Origin: Dermatemys mawii
Lineage: Eukaryota > Chordata > Testudines > Dermatemydidae
NCBI GenBank assembly: GCA_007922305.1
Contig: ML677329.1
Coordinates: 2,818,271 to 2,882,270 of the forward strand
Length of the DNA: 64,000 nucleotides
Direction: 5' to 3'
In this document: positions 13,043 to 24,384 of the stretch, in pieces
Numbering within the stretch: position 1 is the first letter of the stretch
Layout of the letters: each line of letters opens with the position of its first letter
Notes under the pieces: generated by a model
What the model was told of the DNA's origin: nothing
Seen by the model: only the letters and a program-made list of their open reading frames with translations
The model's database searches: none
Position numbers and translations under genes: made by a program

Positions 13043-13275
13043 TCACAGATTCTAAAGGCCAGAAGGAACCACTTTGATCATCTAGTTCAACATCTTCCAT
13101 GACACAGGTCATAGGACTTCCCTGAATTAATTCCTGCTTGAACATAGCTTGCCTTTTAGAAAACCAGGCAATCTTGATTTAGAAATTGCCAGCGATAGAG
13201 AATCTGCCACAACCTTTGGTAAGTTGTTCCAGTGGTTAATTACCCTCATTGATAAAAATGTGTAACTTATGTCCA
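13043..13275 (-). mobile_element. CR1 3' fragment, second subfamily
   Basis: The stretch 'ggccagaaggaaccac', 'gatcatctagttcaac' and 'ttgttccagtggttaattac' matches the 3' untranslated part of a CR1 subfamily different from the one at 13805-14795. It is 5'-truncated and abuts the Penelope-like element. Confidence 0.75.
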
Positions 13276-13663
13276 GTTTTCAGAAGGGTAGCCATGTTAG
13301 TCCATATCAGCAAAAACAATAAGGAGTCCTTTTGGCATCTTAGAGACTAGCAAATGTATTTGAGCATAAGCTTTCGTGGGCTATAACCCACTTCATCATA
13401 TGCATGGGGTGAAACATACAGTAAGCAGGTATAAATATACAACCCATGAAAAGATGTGAGTTGCCTTAACAAGTTGGGGGGCAGTGCTAACAAGGCCAAT
13501 TCAATTAGGGTGACTGTGGCCCATTCCCAAGAGTGGACAAAAAGGTGTGAGTATCAACAGATGAAACATTATTTTTTGCAGTGACCCAGCCACTCCCATT
13601 ATTTATTCAAGCCCAATTTGATGGTGTCAAGTTTGCAAATTAATTCCAGTCCTGCAGTTTCTC
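13276..13663 (-). mobile_element. Penelope-like element, 3' part (minus orientation)
   Basis: On the minus strand this reads from the end of the coding region (a segment encoding ETAGLELICKLDTIKLGLNK, then a stop) through a 3' region with a hammerhead-like motif to the tail 'actaacatggctaccctt'. I recognise it as the common turtle Penelope-like family, in which a GIY-YIG endonuclease ends the protein. The coding part stops at about 13663, where the element continues in the opposite orientation. Confidence 0.8.
13362..13399 (-). ncRNA. Decayed hammerhead ribozyme motif
   Basis: Hammerhead cores need CUGAUGA, stem II, GAAA, stem III and a cleavage triplet. On the minus strand the element has ATGATGA (13393-13399), an intact stem II GTGGG/CCCAC (13387-13391 with 13376-13380), an intact GAAA (13372-13375), then GC-TTAT-GC forming a two-pair stem III and a TC cleavage position. 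Only the catalytic C (C3) is changed, to A. Penelope-like elements are known to carry such ribozymes. This copy should not self-cleave. Confidence 0.7.
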
Positions 13664-13808
13664 TGCCATATACATTGGCCAAACCAGATAGTCTCTATGA
13701 AAAGAATAAATGGACACATATCAGACATCAAGAACTGTAACATTCAAAAACCAGTAGGAGAGCACTTCAATCTCCCTGGGCACTCAATAACAGATTTAGA
13801 AGTGGTAT
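13664..13808 (+). pseudogene. Penelope-like GIY-YIG endonuclease segment, inverted
   Basis: On the plus strand the bases after 'tacattggccaaacc' encode a segment with RINGH, SDI-like, KPVGEHFNLPGHSITDLEV motifs, i.e. the part of the GIY-YIG nuclease that precedes the segment at 13276-13663. It therefore belongs to the same element but faces the other way. The consensus glutamine/arginine codons near the start are damaged, including a stop in 'CCAGATAG'. It ends at the CR1 at about 13805 with a few shared bases (GTATT). Confidence 0.75.
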
Positions 13809-13809
13809 T

Positions 13810-14131
13810 CAAGATGTGGGCATACCATGGATGTATATAGAAGCAACATGATATTTTCTGTCCTATTGTCTAGCCCTTTCTTAATTATTCCCGGCATTCT
13901 GTTCGCTTTTTTGACTACCACTGCACATTGAGTACATGTTTTCAGAGAAATATCCACAATGACTCCAAAATCTCTTTCTTGAGTGTTAACAGCTAATTTA
14001 GGCCCCATCATTTTATATGTATAGTTGAGATTATGCTTTCCAATGTGCATTACTTTGCATTTATCAACACTAAATTTCATCTGCCATTTTGTTGCCCAGT
14101 CACCTAGTTTTGAGAGATCCTTTTGTAACAC
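13810..14131 (-). pseudogene. CR1 ORF2 segment after the FADD box
   Basis: It encodes LSKLGDWATKWQMKFSVDKC, KVMHIGKHN, MMGPKLAVN, ERDFGVIVD and KKANRMPGIIKKG, the segment that follows the FADD box in CR1 ORF2. It continues the RT fragment upstream on the same strand in a shifted frame. It ends at the Penelope-like insertion. Confidence 0.85.
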
Positions 14132-14160
14132 TTCACAGTCTGTCTGGGTCTTAACTATCT

Positions 14161-14634
14161 TTAGTTTTTTGTATCATCTGCAAAGTTTGCCAGCTCACTG
14201 TTTATCCCTTTTTCCAGATCATTTATGAATATGTTGAATAGGACTGGTCCCAGAACAGACCCCTGGGGAACACCACTATTTACCTCTTTCCATTCTGAGC
14301 ACTCACTATTTATACCTACCCTTTGTTTCCTATCTTTTAACCAGTCACCAATCAATAACAGCACCTTCCCTCTTATCCCATGGCAGCTTACTTTGCATAA
14401 GAGCCTTTGGCGAGAGCCCTTGTCAAAGTCTTTCTGAAAATCTAGTACACTACTATATCCATAGATCCTCATGGTCCACATGCTTATTGACCCCCTCAAA
14501 GAATTCTTTTTGATCCCCTCAAAGAGGCATGATTTCCCTTTACTAAAACCATGGTGACTCTTCCTCAACAAATTATGTTCATCTATATGTCTGACAATAT
14601 TGTTCTTTATTATAGTTTCAACCAGTTTGCCCAA
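14161..14634 (-). pseudogene. CR1 ORF2 reverse transcriptase fragment
   Basis: The frame reads [20 protein letters not shown], then [46 protein letters not shown] and NFADDTKN. These are RT fingers and palm motifs of a CR1-type non-LTR enzyme, which primes cDNA synthesis at the nicked target. The FADD catalytic box is intact (codons at 14173-14184). A garbled block between about 14470 and 14540 replaces the usual '[12 protein letters not shown]' region and includes a short repeat of 'tttgaggggatcaaaaagaa'. The frame closes soon after FADD, so the copy is dead. Confidence 0.88.
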
Positions 14635-14795
14635 TACTGAAGTCAGGCTTGCAGGCCTGTAATTGCTGGGGTCACCTCTGGACCCTTTTTAAAAATTGGC
14701 ATCACATTAGCTATCCTTCAGTCATCTGGTACAGAAGCTGATTTAAATGATAGGTTACAGACTGCAGTTGGTAGTCCTGCAATTTCACATTCGAG

Positions 14796-16434
14796 CAAAA
14801 CATGAGAATGTACACTTTGTAGGGAATTGATAAGATGACTAAGAGTTCACTGGCTGATACACTTGAATATGCAGGTCTCAAACAGTGAGATTGCTTGCTG
14901 CATACCCCATCTCTCTGGCTTACTTCTCACTCCTGGAGGAGAAGACATCCCTTTTCAGTGTCTTTTCTTTGTTTTCTTTATCATGGGCAGGAGAGGAGAG
15001 TGCTACCATCAGATGACCTCTAGGAAGAATCCCCTAATGACTCAGAAACACAACCTCTCTGGAGACACTTGCTTTACATATTTTACCCAGCAGGAGCTCA
15101 TCCCTATTTACCCTCCTTTCTCCTGTGCGACTAACATCTGTAGCCTGCTCCAATCCTCCTTGCATCTGTATATTCTCCATCATGAGGAAGCAGCCTGGCA
15201 AAAGCCAAAGTTATGAGTGAAAGTTCACTTAATAGTCTCAGACCACGTGCCTCATGATGATTATTCTTTAGAATATTCAGGCTTTATGGCCAGATGCCTA
15301 ACCCCGACTCTCCCCTGGGCTGGTACAGTGACATCTGGCTCATCACTACATAAAGAACAGCAGGATTTGCATTACAACAAGAGAAAACACATCATTTTCC
15401 TTCTTTTAATTTGTTTCTTTCTCCTTTTTTTGTCTGTTTTGTTTTGAAACTACACAGATTGTTTTCTTCTTCTCATTTTGGTGATGAGCTCCTTGGAAGC
15501 CACAAAAGAAGATTCGCACTGTAAAGGACATGCCAGTGGCTGCAAGCTCTTAAGCAGAATGTGTGTTACAGAGAAATCACAAGTAAAGGAGATTCTATGC
15601 TGTTGCTATCCAATTAAAAATGTGCATGTCATTTGAGGATTATGCTTTATTTTGCTTATACATATTTTAACAATGAAACATGAGTTTCTATGAGGAGCAT
15701 TTCTACAAGAAATTCTGTTCAGAGACCACGATAACAGCCATCAGACAGAAATGAATGGCAGACCTGAACATGCCTGTAACATTGCATTGAAAGAAGACAC
15801 TATACAAAAGTATTCCAATAGGACAACCCTAGTTTGGGTATGGCAGTATCTTGAGTCTAAGGGCAAACAAAATGGACTATTTCTACGCAGACAAAAGGGA
15901 AGGGAGTAAAAAAACTGCCTGGCTTGAAGCTTTGAAGACTAGTGTTCCCCATCGGCCCCAGGGCAAAAGGATTTACTCTTTAATGGCTTCATGCTCTCTA
16001 ATTAAGGTTTCCAAGTGCAATCCTTTTGAACAAATGTTTAATGAGAACAACAAGACAAACATACTTACTCATCAGCGGCCCCTGCGGTTACCTACACACA
16101 AGGCAAATGAACCAAAGACGTGGTCAAGGCAGGGGTTTTGTGGCTTTTTAAAATATTTAACTACCTGATCTGCACAAACAACACAAAAATGAGTGTTACC
16201 ACATGTGAAATCTGTATGTGAAATTGTGGGTGCAAATTTAGAGACTGAGCTAAAGCTCCTTTGAAAATTTGATTCATAGTATCTTAAGCTTTCTGAAGCG
16301 CAGTGAGATATTCTCATCCAGGAGCAGAACTAAAGCTTCTTTTCCATTTAAAACTTATACAAACTTTGGTTTAAGAACAAAGGTTTGTCCAGGAAGGAAG
16401 AAAGGATGGGATGCTGTTTAAGGCCTCCACACAA
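14796..16434. other. Unassigned stretch
   Basis: No gene or repeat is recognised. The frames at 14863-15216 and 15851-16168 lack domains and are treated as chance. Confidence 0.45.
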
Positions 16435-16615
16435 AGGACTCTGGATGTCTGGGTTCAATTCCCAGCTCCACCACAGACTTCAGTCCCTTTGTGCCTCCAT
16501 CTCTCTGCTGTTCAGTGTAGATAACAGCACTCCCCTGTCTCACAGGAACATTATGAGGCGAAATTCATTAATAATTGTGAGATACTCTAATAAAGGCCAT
16601 ATAAAGTATGCTAAG
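16435..16615 (+). repeat. MIR-type SINE
   Basis: The copy has 'ctgggttcaattcccagctc' (B-box-like), 'gtgcctccatctctctgc' and 'ataacagcactcccctgtct' followed by 'attcattaataattgtgaga'. These are MIR core and tail blocks in plus orientation. It is old and inactive. Confidence 0.7.
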
Positions 16616-19600
16616 ACAGGAAAGGTGCATTTGAAAGCATTCTTACTTCTGATAGATAAGGAAGGAGATTTGTATATCCCATTTTCACTACACTATTAGC
16701 TTTCCCCTTCATCATTAAACTCTCTCACTCTAGACATGACTCATGGCCAGTGAGGATTTGACAAGGCATGTGTATCTTTTGGCTCCTCATCAGTCTTCCT
16801 TTGCCACCCCAAAGGATAACAGTTAACAAAACATGGCACCCCACCCCATTCAGGGCCTGAGCACAGCACTCTCAGCTGTTTCTTCATACAAAGAGAATGA
16901 GGGACCTAGACCGAGAATGAAATCCATGGCTCCCTCACAGCAGATACAATACTAGTGCCAGGCTCCCAAACACTTACCTCAAACTTTGGTGCAATTCAAT
17001 TAATAATGGGTGTTTAACCTCCTTTCCTCTACACCTAGCATCTCCATATCTTGTATGCCACATCTATGTATCAGCCTGGGGCAACTTTTTATGGGCAGAT
17101 ATAAAACTTAGAAAATAAAGGTTTATTTGTGGAAAATGGTGGCACAACTTTAACTAATGTGGGACAAACTGGCACCACAATAATTAAGCAAAAATTTAAA
17201 TGGACAGTCATTTGTTCAATATGATGGAATCCTTCAAATGGAACATATCAAAGCCATAGCCCATCACATCATGTTACCATCCTCCCAAACACAGAGACTT
17301 TGCAGACAAAGATTAATACATGTAGCTGTCAGTAGTAAGAAATGGTACACACCATAATGAGCAAAAGGAGTCTCTGACAGCTCAATGTCACGTTATTCCC
17401 ATGTAATCTGATTTTAACATGCGGCATGAAGAGAGCTACCAGTACTGCCCCTTGCTGCTGTCCTCACCATAGAGAGACAACGGGGCTTTCATTCAAGGAA
17501 CTAAACTTCTTTCATTTTTCAGGAACTTCTCAATAAAAGATACTTCCAGGCATGGCACTCAGTATTTGGTGTGCCCTTTTACTAAAGAAGGAATAATGAA
17601 ATTGTTCAGTAAAGTGGCCGATGTCATGATCCACGGCCAGCTACACCTCTTTTCAATTTCTGTGTGTCCCCCATTAGTGGCAGACCTCATGTGTTTACCT
17701 CAACTGGGGTGGAATTCCACAATTCTCCCACTCTTATCACAACCATGGGCTACAGAGCTCTGGGCTACCATACTCTGTGTATCAGCTGTATTTACCCAGA
17801 AGGCAAAACTAAGTTTGGAGACATGAGGTTCTTCCTTTTGGGAGTCTTGGACTAATGGTATGCAGCAAGAAAACAGTATGCTCAAAAATACTGTTTATTT
17901 TAACAATAGCAACAAAGCACATAGAGAAAAAGAATTTAAAAACAAACAGTCCATATCCAAGTCTCTCTCAACTAAAAGTTTACCATCCCCTGATCCAGGT
18001 TAGACAGACCTAACTTCTTCAGACACTACTTCTTCAGACCATAAGCAGCTGCCTGTATTTGTTCCCCAGAACAATTACTCACCTCTCTTGAGTGTGTGCT
18101 CCATTTAAAACCTGCTACAGTTCTTTTGATCTCCTCTGTTCATAGCCTCTTCCTGTCCTAGCATTGTCTCTTAACAACTCAGTGTTTGCTGAGATATGGC
18201 TTATCTTAAGCCATTCTTTCCCTTCTGGCCTTCCCCCCTCCCCAGCCCCCAAAGCAAAACCAACATAGTCATATGAAAACATCCCAAAAACCCAGGTCAA
18301 TGTACAGTTTTCATCTATTTTTACAGTGCAGCTCCAGCATCATCAAAGCCTGCATTTAAATTGCCCTGAACTTTGTTAAAATTTGCATCTGGCATCAAAT
18401 CTAAATTTTTTGATAGATCCAGTAAAGACATATTTTCCCTTAAAACTGTAATGGGAACAGAAAAAAAATGCCTTGTCACATCAGATCAGTCATACAAATG
18501 TAGTATCCTAATTTCATTAATGGTCTATACTTGAAGCTTTAATGGCAGACACACACAAAAACAACAGTTACCCATGATAAACCTGGCCAGCTGTGTACAG
18601 TAGATCATGGATGAAAAACTCCAGCCTGAATCCTGTGCCAATCAGTTGCTGCCATGAAGCATGTGATTTGACTAGCCCTCTCTTACACAGTTACAAGCCA
18701 AAAAATCTGGCTCTGAAACCAGACCTCAGATCTAGCATATGGCTTAGGCCTGTTATAAAATTAGATGTCATTTTCTTATAACCCAATGGATATCAGGTTG
18801 CATTCTGAACACCCTCAAAGTTCAGGGGTGTTTTGATCTTTAGCTTTGTCTTGGGAATATGTCTGATTAAATATTTTGTTACTGGTCATAAAATGATCAC
18901 ACCCTCTTCCATTTAACGCAGCTACTGAACTTGAATGATAATTTAGTGGTATACATACAGTAGATGAAAGAAAATGAAAGCAAGCCAGTAAACACACAAA
19001 AAATCACTGTCAGTTACCATTCATGCTGGATGGTGCTATCCAGGTTACATTGGGAGATGTATTAGCATATGACCTACATTTTAAAAATGAATTTTGTTCT
19101 CAGGTTAGGTGTTCTTCATTCCCCATCCTTCCCTCCATGTAACTGGTGCTGTTGTAAGTGTATTAATGTATCTGCTCTACTGTATGTTTCCCCTCCCCGC
19201 CAGTGTTTGCAAGGCAGGCTTTAAGTAGCAAGAGGAGGAGCTTCTGGTAATCAAGAGCCAAGCGCGGCTGACTCTCCTGCACACTGCAGTGCTCACATCA
19301 GCAATCAGTGAGGTTTCACAAGGGGCTGCTCAAAGCTCTGAAGACAAAGAATAAACTGCATGGGAACTGGAGGAGGAAGAAACAAAATGAGATGCAGTCA
19401 ATTAAGGCAGCAAAGAAAACAAGTTAATTTGGGTCAAACAGGCTTGGGGAATTAGGATGGCTTCAACAAATGTTCAGCAGGGGGACCCAAACATTTTTAG
19501 AGGAAAGGTGGAGCCATTCATCCAAGAGGAGACGGTTGATATGAATTACTCTGAAATTGTTGACATACTAGACTCCTTGGACAATTAGGAAATAGGGATT

Positions 19601-20294
19601 GTAAAAAGAGTTGTGGATACAAAGAAGGTAAGAGTATACTTGGGGAAAAAAGGAGGTCCAGATAACAAGTGTTTTAAGGGGTGAAGGGTCTTATGGCAGC
19701 AAAAAAAATAACAAATCTCTGACACACAGTTTAAAAAGACTGGGGAGAACTGGAGAGGTACAAGGGCACTGGAGAAAGGGCAGATGTACTAAAAAAAATT
19801 TTAAAGGAAGAATGAGTGATCATGGAAATTATCATCCAGCAAATTAATTTGAGTCCCTATGTAATAGCAGTTAATGCTTGAGTAAGAGCCATAGGCTTTT
19901 ACCACTTGAGTTAAAATCAATGGGAGTTAGATACCTAAATAACAGTGAGGATCTTGGCCTCTATCTCTGGGACCAACTGTTAGTGGGAGGCATGATCACA
20001 TGCACTAGGCCAGCGTATTACTTTGAGACACGGAAGTAACTAAGGGGGTCTGGAACTGGACTACTGCATGTGATAGTAACCTCCCTCCTTTGTTGACATG
20101 TTCCCTTTTCCCCCTTAGTTGAGAAAGCCTTGATTCTAGGTCTCTAACAACATGGCATTCATTCATGTATTGTATTCTCATTAAACCGTCACACATTGGT
20201 ATTATGTAAACGCTTTATACTGTATCAGTTAGATGTTAAATGAATGTAGAAATAAAGTAGATTATCTTCTTTTGCTTTGTTTATCCTTCCTCTT
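16616..20294. other. Unassigned stretch with one small frame
   Basis: No known gene or clear repeat occurs in 3.7 kb. The part 19200-19620 is less AT-rich and includes a 43-codon frame at 19457-19588 that starts ATG in a good context (aggATGG) and ends TAG. The following 250 bases hold A-rich, LINE-like wording that I could not assign. All other frames look random. Confidence 0.4.
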
Positions 20295-20415
20295 TTTAGC
20301 TTGTAAGCTCTTTGGGACAGGGACTGTCTGAGCAAGTGAGCAAGCATGTGTGTATAGACACTTGCAGCTGCAATGCCTAGCACAGTGGAGCCCTGATCAT
20401 AATTGGGGCCTCTGG
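20295..20415 (+). repeat. SINE/LINE tail repeat, L2-like
   Basis: 'gtaagctctttgggacaggg' followed by 'actgtct' and 'gcctagcacagtggagccct' is a widespread amniote repeat tail, probably of a SINE mobilised by an L2-type LINE. Related copies are at 56828-56945 (minus) and 60001-60145 (plus). Confidence 0.65.
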
Positions 20416-21104
20416 GCCCTCCTTAAATTAAATTATCTCTTTAATCGTTGCCCAGGTATTCCTCCTACTAAATGATTGATCCTGATCCATCATTATTTGT
20501 TTCTTGTACCATGGTCATCATTTATAAAAATAACTAGTTAATTTTAGAGGGGGTTTCCCTTCTCTTTTTGGATTATGCTGACTGAGAAGGCTGAGAATAT
20601 TAGTAAAAATCTGGCTCCTACGTGTAGGGGGTAGTCTATGTGGCGTTTGCAATTTTGGATGCCTTCTTGATGTATGTGCTCAAACTGCATGCTTTTTTCA
20701 TTCCTTTCTCAATGAAAAGAATTTCCAATAAAGCTTTCTTGAAATTAACCTCCTTGCTTTCTACATTTCACATGGGAACTGTGGGGTAGGCATTTTCTTT
20801 TTCTCAGTTTGGATGATTCCATCATAAATTTAACAAGAAACTCTTTATGTAATGCCCCCAGGATAAGAAGGGTGGGAGGAAATGAGGTTAAAATGTAAAT
20901 GAAAAACAACAGCTAAATCTCTAAAATCTTAGTAACATTAATCTCTCTGTTAAGTGTAGTAGATGCAAAGCCACATGAGTTCACTGTGCAGAGCATGCTA
21001 TTTTTCCTTCTGGTTGCAGGGAGCTGTATGTTAAAAAATTGACTTTGAGATAGACTTTAATGAAAATAATTGAAATAAAAATTGTAATTACTACCAAAAA
21101 TGAT
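20416..21104. other. Unassigned stretch
   Basis: No gene or repeat is recognised. Confidence 0.4.
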
Positions 21105-21112
21105 ACCAAGAA

Positions 21113-21310
21113 ATGAAGATAAGTGAACCACTCAGTAATAGTGACTGTAATGTAATTACATTTAACATCCTTGTAAGGGGGAAAATACCAAAGAAAGCCA
21201 CCATAGTAGAATTTAGGTTCAAAAAGGGGAACTACACAAAAATGTGGTGGTTAGTTAAATGGAAATTAAAAGGAACAGTCACAAGAGTGAAATGCCTGCA
21301 AGCTGCATAG
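21113..21310 (+). pseudogene. CR1 ORF2, end of endonuclease domain
   Basis: The 65-codon frame matches the stretch after the SDHN-type endonuclease motif (here SDCN) and the basic linker that follows. The usual His of that motif is Cys here. The frame stops at CLQAA, where intact copies continue with WKLF. Confidence 0.8.
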
Positions 21311-22438
21311 AAACATTTTTAAAACATCATAATAGAGATCTAAACTACATGTATACCCCCAAATTAAAAAGATGAAGATGAAAAAAAGACAAAGACAAAA
21401 AAGAAAGCGAACCAGATGCCTGTGTGTCTAAAAGAGGCTTTGAAAGACAAAAAGACATCTTTTAAAAATTGGAAGTCAAATTCTTCTGATGAAAATAGAA
21501 AGGAGCATGAGCTCTTGCAAGTCAAGTGTAACAGTATAACGAGGCAGGCCAAAAAAGAATCTGAAGAGCAACTAGCAAAAGACAAAAACTAACAGCAAAC
21601 ATTTTTGTTTAAGAATCAGAGGGGTAGCCATGTTAGTCTGGAATTGCAGAAGTGAAACCTGCCAGTTAGTGGGACTACTGGAGGATTGAAGTGCTAAATG
21701 AGCATTGAAGGAAGACAAGGCCTTTGTGGAGACGGTAAATGAATTCTTTGTATCAGTTTTCACTGAAGATGATGTGAGGGAGAATCCCACACCAGAGCCA
21801 TTCTTTTTAGATGACAAATCTGAGGAACTGTCCCAGATTGAGGTGACAATAGAAGAGGTTTAGGAACAAATTGACAAAGTAGACAGTAATAAATCACCAG
21901 GACCCTATCCTATTCACCCCAAGAGTTCTCTCTGGAATTAAAATAAGAAATTCTGTGGTATGTAACTTATCACTTAAATCAGCCTCTGTACCAGATGACT
22001 GGTGAATAGCTAATATAACACCGATTTTTGAAAGGCTCCAGGGATGATCCTGGCAAATACAGATCAGTAAACCTAACTTTGGCACCAGGCAAATTGGTTG
22101 AAACTATACTAAATAAGTAGAATTATTGGACATAGATGAATATTATATGTTGGGAAAGAGTCAACACAGCTTTTTTAAAAGGAAATCATCCCTGACCAAT
22201 CTATTAGAATTCTTTGAGAGAGTGTGTGGACAAGGGTTGTGTAAGCAGTGTCAGGAATGAGATATATTCTGACATCTGGTGGCGAACTATGGGAATTGCA
22301 GTGAGTTTTGGAAAATAACTTTGGGGCTGATCAATTTGTATAGACACACCCACTGCGCCTAGCCTGAGCCCACAGCAGCCCACATGGCCACTTCGGCTGA
22401 TGTGTGAGCCCCAGTTTCTATGTTATTGGGGCAGGAAA

Positions 22439-22444
22439 TATAAA
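22439..22444 (+). promoter_or_regulatory. Probable TATA box of the solo LTR
   Basis: TATAAA lies about 200 bases inside the LTR, as expected for a U3 promoter. It is read from sequence only and there is no evidence of activity. Confidence 0.45.
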
Positions 22445-22874
22445 GTGATGTTACCCTGATTTTGTGAATGAAGGACTATGGACACGTACTTGGCCCTTGT
22501 TATGATGGAGGGACTCGCCATCATCTAGGTAGCACTCACTGGGCAAGGGCCATGCGTTTCAGAACACTCTGAGATTGAGAGAGGCCATAGGCAGGTCTCT
22601 ATACTTTTTGTGAGGGACTTGTTTAAGGGTCTCCTAGGCCTATTGCACCTTGCCTCTTTCCACTGTGGAATGTAAGAGCTAATTTTGATTCCCTTAGGAG
22701 TCTTGGTTCAGCCTGCTAAGCTGAATTCACTTTGAGTCTGGTGGTGTACCTATACCAAGGTACTGGACCCCCTCCCCCCCCAAGAGCTGAAATCACTGAG
22801 CACTGTGTTAAGTGGGGGTGGGCCTAAAGGCATGTTGGTGGCACCAAGCAATTTGTGCAGCTAGCAGAGCAAAG

Positions 22875-23058
22875 CAGCGGACTCAGCCAAGCGGTTCCTG
22901 GGTGCAGTTTTTGCGACTGGCAGCGGACTCAGACGAGCGGTTCCTGAGTGCAGTTTGTGCGACTGGCAGCGGACTCAGACGAGTGGTTCCTGGGTGCAGT
23001 TTGTGCGACTGGCAGCGGACTCAGATGAGCGGTTCCTGGGTGCAGTTCGTGTGGCTGG
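22875..23058 (+). repeat. 46-bp tandem repeat, four copies, inside the LTR
   Basis: Four back-to-back units begin at 22875, 22921, 22967 and 23013. Each opens 'cagcggactcag' and closes 'gactgg' or 'ggctgg'. They differ by only a few substitutions, so the array is young relative to the surrounding CR1 or kept similar by conversion. Confidence 0.92.
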
Positions 23059-23110
23059 CGGAGTGGCTGGCACAGCAGAGCAATTTGTGTGTCGACTAGC
23101 GAAGCTGTTT

Positions 23111-23240
23111 GTGCTGCTGACGGAGTGACTGGCACCGCAGAGCTGTCCATGTGTCGGCTAGCAGGATGGCTAGTGGAGTAGTTGGTGCTGCTGACGGAGT
23201 GACTGGCACCGCAGAGCTGTCCGTGTGTCAGCTAGCAGAG
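23111..23240 (+). repeat. 74-bp tandem duplication inside the LTR
   Basis: 'gtgctgctgacggagtgact' occurs at 23111 and again at 23185, with matching sequence for about 55 bases. The units follow the 46-bp array and share short words with it (ggctggc, gcagag). Confidence 0.85.
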
Positions 23241-23791
23241 CAGAGCGGATTGAGGTGAGGGCTGCAGCGGAACCCCACAGAGAGGCGGCGCAGTCGGCCT
23301 CGGACCACGTAAGGTGCCCCTTGCCCTACCCTCCATTTCCACCCAGGCTGGGAGGTAAGACTCTGCCAATTGACTTTTGAACTCTGCACTGACCCAGAAC
23401 AGAGACTTTTGGGCTGCTGGAGTTTGGGACTATTGGGTGACTTTTTGGGGTTGTGGAACTCAAGAACCAAAGGGAAGGCCATGGCCTATTTGCTGGGAGG
23501 GGGGCTTCTGGTTCATGGTTTGGTTTATTAACCTTGTTTGTGGTGTTTCCCCAATATAATGCCACATTGTTTCTCCCTGTTATTAAAAGGCTTTGGTACA
23601 CTCAGACTCTGTGCTTGCGAGAGGGGAAGTATTGTCTCTTACAGATGCCCAGAGGGGTGGTATATGGTTGTCCCAGGTCACTGGGTGGGGGCTCGAGCCG
23701 GTTTTTGTATTGTGCTATTGGAATGGAACCCCTGGATACTGAATCCGGCCCTTGTTGCTGCCAACTCTGATGGGCAGAAGGGTTACAGTTG

Positions 23792-23993
23792 GATAAGGAA
23801 TGGTGTCCCTAGCCTCTGTCTGTCAGAGGAGCGTGATGGATGGCAGGAGAGAGATCACTTGATCATTACCTGTTAGGTTCACTTACTCCAAGGCACCTGA
23901 CATTGGCCACTGTTGGTAGACAGGATACTGGGCTGGATAGATCTTTGGTCTGATCCAGTATGGCCATTCTTATGTTCTTATGTTATGTTCTAA
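23792..23993 (+). mobile_element. CR1 3' end inserted into the larger CR1
   Basis: The 200 bases run from 'ggataaggaatggtgtccc' through 'gagagatcacttgatcatta' to 'ccagtatggccattcttatg', ending in the CR1 terminal repeat 'ttatgttctta'. Immediately after it the host CR1 resumes at 'ggatgatccagtag'. It is a 5'-truncated CR1 insertion, and the solo LTR interrupts its left edge. Confidence 0.85.
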
Positions 23994-24201
23994 GGATGAT
24001 CCAGTAGATATGGGGCACTTGGACTTTCAGAAAGCCTTTGTATCAGAGATTTAGAGGTCTGTCTCCAAAGGCTTTTAAGGAAAGTAAGCAGTTATGGAAT
24101 AAGAGAGAAGATCGTCTCATCGATTAGTAACTGGTTAAAAGATAGAAAACAAATGGTAGGAATAAATTGTCAGTTTTCATAATGGAGAGAGGTAAATAGC
24201 A

Positions 24202-24384
24202 GTGCTGTTAAACATAGTCATAAATGATCTGGAAAAAGGGGTAAACAGTGAGATGACAAAGTTTGCAGAGGATACAAAATTACTCAAGATAGTTAAGTCC
24301 AAAGCTGACTACCAAGAGTTACAAAATGGGGTGGCTGGGCAACAAAATGGCAAAGGAAATTCAATATTGATAAATACAAAGTAA
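24202..24384 (+). pseudogene. CR1 ORF2 RT palm with damaged catalytic box
   Basis: The frame reads LLNIVINDLEKGVNSEMTKF then AEDTKLLKIVKSK. The box that is FADD in active CR1 enzymes is FAED here (24262-24273), replacing the first catalytic aspartate. The normal '[10 protein letters not shown]' block before it is deleted or garbled. Confidence 0.85.

Larger units (their letters stand above)
13805..14795 (-). mobile_element. CR1 LINE, RT domain to C-terminal region
   Basis: This is a 1-kb minus-strand piece of CR1 ORF2. It starts near 'gcagtttcaa'-type linker end and runs through the RT palm, thumb and C-terminal region. The copy is cut at its 3' side by the Penelope-like element and at its 5' side at about 14795. 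Several frameshifts separate the readable blocks. Confidence 0.92.
22240..23787 (+). mobile_element. Solo LTR, 1548 bp, nested in CR1
   Basis: The LTR starts TGTAAGCAGTG and ends GGGTTACA, so the termini TGTAA/TTACA are inverted. A 4-bp duplication GTTG lies at 22236-22239 and 23788-23791. A TATAAA box is at 22439-22444 and an ATTAAA polyadenylation signal at about 23582-23587. I recognise the 'ctgacatctggtggcgaact' start from turtle LTR families. No internal region remains, so this is most likely a recombinant solo LTR. Whether it belongs to a retrovirus-like or Gypsy-like family I cannot tell. Confidence 0.8.

Noticed and set aside
16435..16615. Possible tRNA gene (B-box-like GGTTCAATTCC)
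   Set aside because: The surrounding words are MIR-type SINE; no cloverleaf could be formed.
21606..21650. Separate Penelope insertion in the CR1
   Set aside because: Only about 40 bases resemble the Penelope tail, and the CR1 reading continues nearby; too short to call.
22875..23058. Possible CRISPR-like array
   Set aside because: The 46-bp units are contiguous with no unique spacers, lie within an LTR, and the sequence is eukaryotic.
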